NCBI GenBank assembly: GCA_963922455.1
Contig: CAWUIO010000153.1
Coordinates: 1 to 12,683 of the forward strand
DNA length: 12,683 nucleotides
Source of the DNA: CAWUIO01 sp963922455
GTDB lineage: Bacteria > Bacteroidota > Bacteroidia > Cytophagales > Microscillaceae
Reading direction: 5' to 3'
This document shows positions 1 through 7,838 of this stretch, piece after piece. A model generated the notes under the pieces. It was given only the letters and a program-made list of their open reading frames with translations, was not told the origin of the DNA and did no database searches. Within the stretch, counting starts at the first letter, position 1; each line of letters begins with the position of its first letter. A program made the position numbers and the translations under genes.

Positions 1-28
1 CCTCTCTCTTCTCTACTCTCTCCTCTCA
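1..28. other. Polypyrimidine (CT-rich) run
   Basis: The first 28 bases are almost entirely C and T on the given strand, mostly CT and TCT units. Such runs are simple-sequence DNA and can slip during replication. No reading frame or known signal is recognised in it, and the window edge prevents seeing how far it extends. It lies directly beside repeat copy A. Confidence 0.5.
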
Positions 29-33
29 AGAAA

Positions 34-105
34 GGCTGAGGGATAGAGCGGCCTGTCTGAGCCCGCCGCTGGTGTGCGCGTGGGCCGGCGAGTAGCGAAA
101 GCCCG
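34..105 (+). repeat. GC-rich dispersed repeat, copy A
   Basis: This stretch matches the reverse complement of 7839-7909. The first block (34-72) agrees at 37 of 39 positions. A variable middle of 10 bases (9 in copy B) follows, and then a 23-base block (83-105) is identical. It is much richer in G and C than its surroundings. It has no convincing ORF and sits just past the 3' end and terminator of the leftward Smr gene. The conserved-variable-conserved layout suggests a dispersed intergenic repeat of the REP/MITE kind or a structured RNA. No known family is assigned. Confidence 0.75.
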
Positions 106-133
106 ACCCCCGGGCACCTAGGGAAATTAGAGG

Positions 134-155
134 TAAAAACGCCCAAACGGGGGGC
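134..155 (-). terminator. Rho-independent terminator of the DUF2027-Smr gene
   Basis: Read on the minus strand directly after the TAG stop (163-161), the sequence can form a short GC stem, GCCC (155-152) with GGGC (144-141), around a 7-base loop. A G and then five T follow (140-135). An alternative hairpin, GGGG/CCCC at 151-161, touches the stop codon. The stem is short, so strength is uncertain, but position and T-run fit an intrinsic terminator. Confidence 0.5.
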
Positions 156-160
156 AGCCC

Positions 161-1192
161 CTATTTAAAACGGACCAAAGTTGCCCCGTAGCCAAACCGT
201 TCCTTCTGGGCATCTTGAAAAAACTGGATATCAGGATGACCTGCCAAACGACGGTGGATTTCCTGACGCAAGGTACCATTGCCTACCCCGTGGATAAAGG
301 TGATCTCGATCATACCCAAAGCAATGGCGCTCTCGAGGTTTTGCTCAAAGGTTTTGATCTGAAGCTCGATAATTTCGGCACTGTTGAGGCGATTGTGGTC
401 GGGGCTAAGCTCCTCGATATGCAGGTCTACCTCCAACTTGGGCGCTTTAAGCTGAACGGGGGCTTTGGAAACTAGGACTGGCTCTTTGGGCTCAAACATG
501 CTTTCCTTGAGCTTTTCTGGGTCGAGCTTGGGGGTTTCCTTTTTTTCTGGTCTTGGGTTTTGATCTTGATCGAGTTGAAGGGCAAAGCCTTTTTGATCTA
601 AAACGGGAACCGCTTGGGGGTCTTGTTCAAACAATGCCGGCCGGAAACGTTGCCTATACACAGCAGGCTCCTGATAAGCCCGTGGCTGCTCGTGGAAATA
701 TAAAAATTGAAATATAAACACCCCCCAGGTATGGGTTTGCCTATCCCGAAGGCTGTGTACCTTCTTGGCAGTTTTTTTGGCGAGCACTCCCGCGTGTAGG
801 CCTTCTTGGCGCATGCCTACTTCAAGACCAAGGGTATAAGGCAGGTGAAAGTCAGTATTATTAATAAGGTGCATTTCTAAGGCCCGGTCGCCCTGGGGGA
901 TAAAGGCTACATAGATCCCGGCCTGGGCAAAGGGAAGCTCAGGTTGGGTACTTCTGCCCGTTTTTTTCTTGACCGAGGGTTTTCCCAAATCAGGATTAGG
1001 GATTTCGGGTTTTTGGAGGGTATTTCCAAACTGAAACGTCTCTTCCTGGGCTATCCGGACTACCTCGCTCCGTTTTACGGGGATAGCAAAGCCATCCTCT
1101 ATTTCTACTTCTACAAAGCGTTCATCTACAATTTTACTAATGATTCCTTCCTCGGAGGAGTGAAGAAGTCGCACGCGGTCACCTACATTCAT
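161..1192 (-). CDS. DUF2027 domain protein with C-terminal Smr domain
   Basis: The 343-residue protein begins with a small beta-rich domain (about 1-50, starting MNVGDRVRLL) and a second beta domain (about 88-190), the arrangement of the Bacteroidota DUF2027 family. A lysine-, proline- and glutamate-rich linker (about 193-250) follows, then an Smr domain (about 253-343). The Smr motifs are visible: DLH at 256-258 in place of the usual DLHG, and HGVGNGTLR starting at His301. Smr domains are nicking endonucleases or nucleic-acid binders, found free or at the end of MutS2. No MutS ATPase part is present here, so mismatch repair should not be assumed. No signal peptide is seen, so it is likely cytoplasmic. 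It lies 55 bp downstream of the DUF2279 gene and may be co-transcribed with it. A TAAATTTG match to the Bacteroidota -7 element lies at 1222-1215, without a clear -33 partner. Confidence 0.88.
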   Translation of the reverse strand: MNVGDRVRLLHSSEEGIISKIVDERFVEVEIEDGFAIPVKRSEVVRIAQEETFQFGNTLQKPEIPNPDLGKPSVKKKTGRSTQPELPFAQAGIYVAFIPQGDRALEMHLINNTDFHLPYTLGLEVGMRQEGLHAGVLAKKTAKKVHSLRDRQTHTWGVFIFQFLYFHEQPRAYQEPAVYRQRFRPALFEQDPQAVPVLDQKGFALQLDQDQNPRPEKKETPKLDPEKLKESMFEPKEPVLVSKAPVQLKAPKLEVDLHIEELSPDHNRLNSAEIIELQIKTFEQNLESAIALGMIEITFIHGVGNGTLRQEIHRRLAGHPDIQFFQDAQKERFGYGATLVRFK

Positions 1193-1247
1193 ATGCTTAG
1201 GAAAAGGGTATCAACAAATTTAGGCAATATTTTGCACTAGCCAGGAC

Positions 1248-2330
1248 TCAGTAGTACAGAATGTGCCAACGAAGCCCGTCTCCGGTACGGTACTCCAGGG
1301 CAGGGGCGGGGATGCGGACCATATCCAGGACAAAAAGTAACGTGTTTACCCACTTTTTCCGGCTCCTAAAAACCCGCAAATCAAGGTCTGGGCCTAAAAA
1401 TACCTGACGGTAGGACTGTAATTGACCGAGGACCTCGTTTTCATTTTTACGACTATAGAGCATATTACCGGCTCCGTATCCTATCGACCAATTGAGCCAT
1501 TTGGGGTAAGCACTTGTTTCGGGTAAAAATTTATCAACATCTACCGAAAGCCAATAGGTTTGACCATTGTAGTCTTTGATGATCTCCTCGTAGAGTCCGT
1601 CGCCCAGGGTTTCAGGCCGCAAGGAAGCGAGGCCGGTTTGCCGGAAAGAAAACTTGGGGTGGACGCGGACTTCATCCCAGATTTCATACTGGAGCCAGTG
1701 AAAACCCGCCCCAGCAGCATTGGCTAGAAAATCTCCCCAGGAAGCCCCAAAATCATCAGAAAAACCATCAAGGACCTCAATGGGGGCCATCATCAAGATA
1801 CCCGTCATGGCCCCCCAAAAGTGGGCCTTCCGAGGAGCTAAGCCCGCCCACTGTAAGACCTCACTACTGGCCCTCGAAAAATGATAGGCCGAGTAAAAGT
1901 GGCCCACCTTATCCATTTGGTTCCATTCGGCATTATCGTTAAAAAAATGAAAGTCTCTACGGCTTCCATCTTCGTACCACACAAAATATAAACCCCCCAG
2001 GGCCGTTGCATAAAAGGCGGTGCTTCCCACAATGAACCATTTGAGCCGTTTTCGGTTTACGCTACTATCTTGGGAAGTGTGGAGTAGGGATGGGAGGTTT
2101 GGGGGGGGGGCAAGGTTTAGCCGGGGTCTGAGGGGAATAGCTTTTTGCTTTAAACTATTGGTATTGAGGCGGTAAGACAAAGATTGAGCCCTCGCAAAAC
2201 AGCAGCTCCCCAGCAAAATTAGAACAAAGACGCAGGCATACCCTCGTACTTTTTTGAGATTATGGCCACGGACTACAAAATGGCTACGGAAATAGCGCAT
2301 ATTTATGGAAAATTCACTTATAATGCTCAT
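1248..2330 (-). CDS. DUF2279 (YfiM-like) envelope protein
   Basis: The 360-residue protein has a hydrophobic N-terminal segment (about 30-46) ending ARAQ, consistent with a signal peptide, and a second hydrophobic stretch (about 97-118). The core motif MDKVGHFYSAYH (Met139, His144) followed by GFSDDFGASWGDFLANAAG is typical of DUF2279 proteins, predicted envelope proteins of unknown function. The C-terminal 120 residues are rich in aromatics and may form beta strands. The annotated ATG gives an unusually long, positively charged leader. Met11 (codon at 2300-2298) would give a more normal signal peptide and a 68-bp divergent promoter region instead of 38 bp. An LGSC sequence (40-43) could be a lipobox, but ARA-Q cleavage looks as good. 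A run of ten C on the coding strand lies at about codons 73-76. Function is unknown. Confidence 0.82.
   Translation of the reverse strand: MSIISEFSINMRYFRSHFVVRGHNLKKVRGYACVFVLILLGSCCFARAQSLSYRLNTNSLKQKAIPLRPRLNLAPPPNLPSLLHTSQDSSVNRKRLKWFIVGSTAFYATALGGLYFVWYEDGSRRDFHFFNDNAEWNQMDKVGHFYSAYHFSRASSEVLQWAGLAPRKAHFWGAMTGILMMAPIEVLDGFSDDFGASWGDFLANAAGAGFHWLQYEIWDEVRVHPKFSFRQTGLASLRPETLGDGLYEEIIKDYNGQTYWLSVDVDKFLPETSAYPKWLNWSIGYGAGNMLYSRKNENEVLGQLQSYRQVFLGPDLDLRVFRSRKKWVNTLLFVLDMVRIPAPALEYRTGDGLRWHILYY
2101..2110. repeat. G10/C10 homopolymer inside the DUF2279 gene
   Basis: Ten consecutive G on the plus strand give ten C on the coding strand and encode the APPPN stretch about 75 residues into the DUF2279 protein. 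In the present length the frame is intact. A gain or loss of one base would truncate the protein just after its signal region, so this is a possible slippage site. Confidence 0.6.
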
Positions 2331-2332
2331 AT

Positions 2333-2349
2333 TTAGGATGTTTTCCTAA
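2333..2349. promoter_or_regulatory. Inverted repeat in the 38-bp divergent promoter gap
   Basis: TTAGGA (2333-2338) and TCCTAA (2344-2349) form a perfect 6-bp inverted repeat with a 5-base spacer. It sits between the DUF2279 start (2330) and the kinase start (2369). The gap is too short for two independent promoters unless they overlap coding sequence, so a shared operator is plausible. The repeat is short enough to be chance. No factor can be named. Confidence 0.3.
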
Positions 2350-2368
2350 CAGACACACTGGCTTTTTT

Positions 2369-5300
2369 ATGAAACCCTATTTGTATACTGGCCTGTTGCT
2401 TTTGCTGGTGATTACCCAAGGCATAACACAACCAGCATACCAATTTGCTCCCGAGAATGACCAAAGCTTAGGTAATTATTTTGAATACTGGGCAGAGGCC
2501 CATCTCCTTGAAGATCCCCAAGCGTGGTTAGCTTCGGAGCAAAAGCCTGTTTTTACCCCCTTAAATCACCCAGTGATCAATTTTGGTTTTTCCAAGCAGG
2601 CTTACTGGTTGCGGGCAAAAATTAGCAATCCTTCCTATGAAACGGAGGAGTCTTGGGTACTATACCTGGATAATGGCTCTCTCTACGAAGCTGATCTCTG
2701 GGTTCAAAATTCGGAGGGGGCTTGGACACAACATCGCAATGGCTTTTCGGTACCCATTCAAGAAAAAGGTATTCCGGAGGGTAAGATCGCATTTCGTATA
2801 GACTTGGATCCTGGTGAAACCAAGCAAATTTATCTGCGCTTAAAATCAAATACCTACCTGCTCTCCCGCATTAAGCTGAATACGGAAAGTTATTATCGGG
2901 CTTTAATCAATACAGAGCGATGGGCCTTGGGCTTGTTTTATGGGCTGCTATTGGGAGGACTTTTTGGCTTGGCTATCACCTATTGTTTTACCCTACATAC
3001 CTATTTGTTGTATTTCATCGCGGGCGGCTTTCTTTTGAGTATCGTAACGAGTGGATTTGACGGACTAGCCAATGAATATTTATTTAAGTTGGTACAGCTT
3101 ACCAAAGGATACCAAGATTTTTATACTGGCGTATTGATCCCTACGTTTATTTTACTTTTTGCCCGGGATTTTTTGCGGGTTTTTGAGTTTGATTCCTGGC
3201 ATGCCCACAAGATTTGGGGGGTATTGGGGCTAGATGCCTTAGCGATGGGTTTTTTGGCAATTGACACAATATGGGCCATATCGTTACATAATGTGATGTG
3301 TGTTATGGCCGTGTATATTTTACTAGACTGGGGCCTACGCTCTTACCGGAAGGGGGTCCGTCAAGCCAAATTTTTTGTTTGGGGTTTAGGCGCTTTTGCC
3401 TTGATGATCCTTTTCTTTTTTATTCCATTTTTGAAGTTTAATAGCCCAGGTTTTATTTATAGCTACGGTTTACACCTGGGCTATTTGTTATTTGTCTTGA
3501 TTCTTACCATAGGACAAGCGGAAGATCTCATACGTCGACTCCGGCAGGTAGATCATATGAATTTAGAACGTGAAAAAGAGAGACAACAACTTATCGCTCA
3601 AAAAAATCAGGAGCTAGAAGTAGAAGTTAAAAACGTAACCCAAAAAATACTCAGCCAAGAGGCCAAGTTAAGCAGTATCCTTAGTAGTTCGGACGATCTT
3701 ATCATTTCCTTAAATCAGGCTTTTAAAATCAAAGCTATCAACGAAGCGGCCCAGGATGCTTTTCGGAAAATGTACGGGACCCACATAGAGGCAGGACATA
3801 TCCTAATAGATTATTTACCCCAGGAAGAAAAAGCCTACTGGTCTGACATTTTTAATTTGGTCTTGTCAGGCAATAGTCAGCGGATAGTCAAAGAGTACAC
3901 GAGAGAAGAAGCGCTATTTATTTTTGACCTAACCCTCAACCCAGTTCGCCTAGATGGTCAACACGTTTCCGGAATTACGGTAATAGCCAAAGATATCCGA
4001 GCCGCCAAACTTAGAGAAGAGCAATTAGAACTTCTTTCTACGGTAGCCCGAGAATCCAGCCATATGATCTATATTGTAGACTCAGATGACCGAGTAGTTT
4101 GGGTAAACCGAAGCTTTGAGAGCACCTATGGGGCCACATTAGAAGATATTCAGCTCAAAGTGGTACACGATCTCCACATTGGCCCCGAGACTGATCCCAT
4201 GACGCTTGAAAGCATTCGGGAGGCCATTCGGGAAGGTAAGAGCTTTCAAGGAGAATTGCTCAAGTACACCGAAAATAAACAAAAGATTTGGGTGAGCCTG
4301 CAACTAAACCCCGTCATTGATCAACAGGGCCAGTTGTTAAAGTTTGTGGGCATCGAAAATGACATTACGGAGCGAAAGAAACACTTACATGCTATTTCTG
4401 AAAAAGAGTCGCATTTACACGCTATTATTCATAATAATACGGACCCTATTTGCCTCTTAGATACCCAAGGAAAGGTAGATCTGTACAACAAAACTTTTGA
4501 GGAAATTAGCCTGATTTTGCTAGAAAAACCCATCACCCCAGGGATTACTTTTCTAGATAACCTGAAGCAAGAATATCATGTAGAACAGTGGGATGAAGCC
4601 ATTCAACAAGCCCTTGACGGACATATTCACCAATGTATCTTAACGCTCGATACAGCAAACAAACAACGAATCTTTGATTTTAGATCATATCCGGTGCATC
4701 ACGACCAAGACATTTTTGGTATCGTCTTTCATGCCCGGGATATAACGGCCCTGGAAGAAAGTACCCATGCCCTAAAAATAAGCCAGGAACGTTTTGAGCT
4801 GGCCATGCAAGGAAGCCACGAGGGAATATGGGATTGGCGACTAGATACCAATGAAGTGTATTACTCTCCAGGATGGAAGAGACAATTAGGCTATGAGCCG
4901 GAGGAACTCCCCAATAAACAAGAAACCTTCATCAATTTGATGCACCCGGAGGATAGGGTCCAGATGGCCCAACACGTCAAGGAGTATATTTCTGGCCAGT
5001 CTGATTTTTATGAGCAAGAACTTCGGCTTAGGCACAAAGATGGAGAGTGGCGCTGGATTCGTACCCGAGGTTTTGTGTTAAAAAACAAGCATAATATTCC
5101 CTATCGGATGGTTGGCTCCCACTCAGACATAACCGACAGTAAGCAATATCAGCTGGAGATCATGCAAAAAGAAGCGAATCTCCGCTCGATCATCGATAAT
5201 AATACCGATGCCAATTATCTCCTAAACGAAGAAGGCCTGCTAATCGCCTATAATCTGGCATTTGAAAAAATCTGGAAAAGACATTCCAAACGGAAGCTCA

Positions 5301-7105
5301 CCATCGGTACCCCCATGGTACACAATGAAGTACAACCTAGCTTCTATGATATGTGGATGAGGCGATTCAAGAACGCCATCTCAGGCGGATCCAAACGCTT
5401 TCTTACCACACTTGCCTATAAAAATGACGTAAAGATATATGAGACTACGCTTAGCCCCATTCTTCGTTTTGAACAAGTCACCGGGGTTGCCGTGGTTACT
5501 CGAGATGTAACCGATCAAAGAAGGGCAGAAGAAGAATTACGCAAAGCCAAAGACCGGGCCGAAGAAGCCACTCGGGCCAAGTCGCAATTCTTATCTACCA
5601 TGAGCCACGAAATGCGTACCCCGCTCAATGCCGTAATTGGTCTGGCCAATTTTCTCTTAATGGAAAACCCGCGACCGGATCAAGTAGAAAACCTCAACAC
5701 CTTACTTTTTTCGGCCAGCAATCTTTTGGCCTTAATTAATGATATCTTAGACTTCAATAAACTTGAAGCCAATAAGGTGGAGTTGGAAAACGTTTTATTT
5801 AATTTTAAAGAGGTCATCCAGGAAATAAAAAAATCCTTTAAACCCCAAGCCCAAGACAAATCCATTTACCTTCGCTTTTTGTATGAAGATGGTATTCCAA
5901 ACTTTCTCTATGGGGACCCCAAGCGCTTGGCCCAAATTCTAAATAACCTCATTAGTAACGCAATCAAATTTACCCACGAGGGGGGGGTATACGTTACGAT
6001 TGAGGTGGAAAAAGACGAAACCGAAGCAGTAGATATTAAATTTATCATACAAGATACGGGCATTGGCATTCCTGAAGAAAAACAAAAAATGATTTTTGAG
6101 CAGTTTTCCCAAGCCAGTGAGGACACCACCCGTAGATTTGGCGGTACCGGCCTGGGTTTGTCTATTACCACTCGTTTGTTGGAACTGATGGGCAGTCAAA
6201 TTATTTTAGAAAGCCAAATGGGCGAAGGGGCCAGTTTTAGTTTTACCATTCGCTTAAAACGCCCCGCGGAACCTCCCAAAAAGCCGCAAAATAGCGAGAA
6301 TGTCCTCCTTGATTCATACGATTTGGAAGGTAAAAAAATCCTTTTTGTGGAGGACAATCCCATCAATCAATTTATGGCCCGCAAGTACTTAGAAAAGTGG
6401 AAACTGAAAATTGAATATGCCGAAAATGGCAGGGAAGCCGTGGCTAAAGTAATAGATTGCCCCGAAGAAGCATTTTATGATCTTATTTTGATGGATCTCC
6501 ATATGCCCGAGATGGATGGCTACGAAGCGAGCCGCTTAATCCGAATGATGGAGAAGGAACCCGCGCAGCTAGTCCCTATTTTGGCCCTCAGTGCCGCCAA
6601 TCTTCAGGATGTCGAGCAAAAACTGAAAGAATCAGGCATCAATGATTTTCTAGGGAAACCCTTTCGTCCCGAAGACCTGTATAAAAAAATGAATAACTTT
6701 CTTAATCCCGAAAAGGAAACCCCGGTATTGCATGGCCCAAGCAATGGGCAAGCAAATGATCAAGGACCGAGGCCTGATATTCAACTCGATAAAATCTACC
6801 AACTAGCCGATGGAGATGTAGAGTACCAAAGCGAACTCATATCTCTCTATATCAAGTTTTTAGAAGAGTTCAAGCAAGAATTTACCCAAGCCCTCGAAAA
6901 TCGCGATATTTCCCTGCTAAAAGCCATTGCCCACAAAGCAAAACCTACAGTGGCTTTTCTAGAACTCAAAAACTTGGAGCAAACCATTGAGGAAGCCAAA
7001 ACCGTTTTGGCTAAGTCTGATCCCCCAGACTCTGAAATTCAAAATACCATTCGGCACTTGCTGGTTGAATGTAGTGTTTATGAAGAAGCATTAAATAATT
7101 TTTAA
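2369..7105 (+). CDS. Hybrid histidine kinase: DISM sensor, 7TM, five PAS, HisKA-HATPase, REC, HPt
   Basis: This 1578-residue membrane sensor kinase begins with a signal peptide (about 1-20). A 7TMR-DISM extracellular beta domain follows (about 35-170), then seven membrane segments (about 185-385) and a coiled coil (about 385-437). Five PAS domains follow at about 436-548, 554-672, 679-797, 808-928 and 934-1050. The HisKA H-box is HEMRTPLN with phosphoacceptor His1080. The ATPase shows the N-box (Asn1192 to Asn1197), DTGIGIP (from Asp1229) and GGTGLGL (from Gly1258). The receiver has Glu1328, Asp1329, phospho-acceptor Asp1376, Ser1408 and Lys1430. The C-terminal HPt has His1522 in AHKAKPT, where the usual Gly after Lys is Pro. 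All catalytic residues are present. The DISM domain suggests sensing of carbohydrate or another small ligand, but the ligand is unknown. No DNA-binding output is attached or adjacent, so the phosphoryl group probably goes from HPt to a regulator encoded elsewhere. A G8 run (5980-5987) lies in the ATPase coding region. The hydrolase gene follows on the same strand. Confidence 0.95.
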   Translation: MKPYLYTGLLLLLVITQGITQPAYQFAPENDQSLGNYFEYWAEAHLLEDPQAWLASEQKPVFTPLNHPVINFGFSKQAYWLRAKISNPSYETEESWVLYLDNGSLYEADLWVQNSEGAWTQHRNGFSVPIQEKGIPEGKIAFRIDLDPGETKQIYLRLKSNTYLLSRIKLNTESYYRALINTERWALGLFYGLLLGGLFGLAITYCFTLHTYLLYFIAGGFLLSIVTSGFDGLANEYLFKLVQLTKGYQDFYTGVLIPTFILLFARDFLRVFEFDSWHAHKIWGVLGLDALAMGFLAIDTIWAISLHNVMCVMAVYILLDWGLRSYRKGVRQAKFFVWGLGAFALMILFFFIPFLKFNSPGFIYSYGLHLGYLLFVLILTIGQAEDLIRRLRQVDHMNLEREKERQQLIAQKNQELEVEVKNVTQKILSQEAKLSSILSSSDDLIISLNQAFKIKAINEAAQDAFRKMYGTHIEAGHILIDYLPQEEKAYWSDIFNLVLSGNSQRIVKEYTREEALFIFDLTLNPVRLDGQHVSGITVIAKDIRAAKLREEQLELLSTVARESSHMIYIVDSDDRVVWVNRSFESTYGATLEDIQLKVVHDLHIGPETDPMTLESIREAIREGKSFQGELLKYTENKQKIWVSLQLNPVIDQQGQLLKFVGIENDITERKKHLHAISEKESHLHAIIHNNTDPICLLDTQGKVDLYNKTFEEISLILLEKPITPGITFLDNLKQEYHVEQWDEAIQQALDGHIHQCILTLDTANKQRIFDFRSYPVHHDQDIFGIVFHARDITALEESTHALKISQERFELAMQGSHEGIWDWRLDTNEVYYSPGWKRQLGYEPEELPNKQETFINLMHPEDRVQMAQHVKEYISGQSDFYEQELRLRHKDGEWRWIRTRGFVLKNKHNIPYRMVGSHSDITDSKQYQLEIMQKEANLRSIIDNNTDANYLLNEEGLLIAYNLAFEKIWKRHSKRKLTIGTPMVHNEVQPSFYDMWMRRFKNAISGGSKRFLTTLAYKNDVKIYETTLSPILRFEQVTGVAVVTRDVTDQRRAEEELRKAKDRAEEATRAKSQFLSTMSHEMRTPLNAVIGLANFLLMENPRPDQVENLNTLLFSASNLLALINDILDFNKLEANKVELENVLFNFKEVIQEIKKSFKPQAQDKSIYLRFLYEDGIPNFLYGDPKRLAQILNNLISNAIKFTHEGGVYVTIEVEKDETEAVDIKFIIQDTGIGIPEEKQKMIFEQFSQASEDTTRRFGGTGLGLSITTRLLELMGSQIILESQMGEGASFSFTIRLKRPAEPPKKPQNSENVLLDSYDLEGKKILFVEDNPINQFMARKYLEKWKLKIEYAENGREAVAKVIDCPEEAFYDLILMDLHMPEMDGYEASRLIRMMEKEPAQLVPILALSAANLQDVEQKLKESGINDFLGKPFRPEDLYKKMNNFLNPEKETPVLHGPSNGQANDQGPRPDIQLDKIYQLADGDVEYQSELISLYIKFLEEFKQEFTQALENRDISLLKAIAHKAKPTVAFLELKNLEQTIEEAKTVLAKSDPPDSEIQNTIRHLLVECSVYEEALNNF

Positions 7106-7175
7106 TTAAATTCCCTCGAGTAATTTTCCATTCCTTCTTCAAAAAGGCAATTATTTGAGTGATGATGGCGATACC

Positions 7176-7769
7176 ATGGCAAGTAATACAGATCTAGATA
7201 CAATTCCCAAAGTTCCCTACCCCAACCTAGATACCCTTATCCAGTCGGGCGATATCCTCTTTTATTCGGGAGAAGACGAAGTCTCCAAACTTATCCGTTG
7301 GGCTACTCACTCCATTTGGAGCCACATCGGTATCCTATTTAAGTTTGAAGAAATCAATCGTATTTTACTCCTCGAGAGCGTTGAAAGTATGGGGGTTAGG
7401 CTTATCCCTTTATCCAAATACATCAAAAATATTGAGCGGGAAGAAGAAGAGGAGGATTTCTACGCTCGTTTGGTCATCGCCCGTCACGAAGATCTCCCCA
7501 ATGCGAATGTAAAAGCTTTGATGAACTTTGGGATTGACCTGATCACCCGCCCCTATGACCGGGAAGAAATCCAAAGAATTATGATCCGTATTGCCAAAGG
7601 TGAAGGCAAGGCCGAGCGTGATCGAGCCTATATGTGCTCTGAATTGGTATACGAATGCTTTTTAAAAGCTGGCGTGGAGATACCCTACAATCATTTAGGG
7701 TTTATTAGTCCCGAAGATATTTGGACAACCCCCAAAGTCCACGCAATCGCCGAAATTGACCATTTGTAA
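7176..7769 (+). CDS. YiiX/YebB-like permuted papain-fold hydrolase (C92/NlpC-P60 superfamily)
   Basis: The protein is about 197 residues long. It has the circularly permuted order of the YaeF/YiiX family: His first (SHIGILF, His50), an acidic residue in LLLESVESMG (Glu67), then the nucleophile Cys154 in MCSELVYE. CSELV is the family signature. Members are cysteine amidases or lipid hydrolases acting on peptide or acyl bonds; the substrate here cannot be told. No signal peptide or lipobox is visible, so it is probably cytoplasmic or exported by another route. An acidic EREEEEED patch lies near residue 92. The ATG at 7176 is preferred; an in-frame TTG at 7155 would add seven residues (MSDDGDT). 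No strong ribosome-binding site decides between them. It starts 70 bp after the kinase stop on the same strand, with no clear terminator between them, so co-transcription is possible. It converges on the protease gene. Confidence 0.85.
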   Translation: MASNTDLDTIPKVPYPNLDTLIQSGDILFYSGEDEVSKLIRWATHSIWSHIGILFKFEEINRILLLESVESMGVRLIPLSKYIKNIEREEEEEDFYARLVIARHEDLPNANVKALMNFGIDLITRPYDREEIQRIMIRIAKGEGKAERDRAYMCSELVYECFLKAGVEIPYNHLGFISPEDIWTTPKVHAIAEIDHL

Positions 7770-7790
7770 AAAGCCAAGCCGGGGCTTGCT
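7766..7790 (-). terminator. Hairpin with T-run on the minus strand
   Basis: CAAGCC (7775-7780) and GGCTTG (7783-7788) form a perfect 6-bp GC-rich stem. Leftward it is followed by C, five T and ACA, the layout of an intrinsic terminator for the leftward protease gene, whose stop is about 123 bases upstream. The hairpin is also 5 bases past the hydrolase stop, but on the plus strand no T-run follows it. If it acts leftward, repeat copy B is transcribed as part of the protease mRNA. Confidence 0.45.
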
Positions 7791-7838
7791 CACGCCATTA
7801 TTGATCCAACTACCTTGCCCCTCAGTGCTGGCGCGAGC

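Noticed and set aside
34..105. CRISPR repeat
   Set aside because: Only two copies exist, almost 8 kb apart and in opposite orientation, with no spacers and no cas genes.
215..475. Small plus-strand ORF of 86 codons
   Set aside because: It lies wholly inside the Smr gene on the other strand and encodes no recognisable domain. The Smr motifs in the opposite frame are clear.
161..1192. MutS2 mismatch or recombination protein
   Set aside because: Only the C-terminal Smr domain is shared. The MutS core and its ATPase motifs are missing.
4790..5150. LOV (flavin-binding) photoreceptor PAS
   Set aside because: The conserved LOV cysteine motif (GxNCRFLQ) is absent from all five PAS domains.
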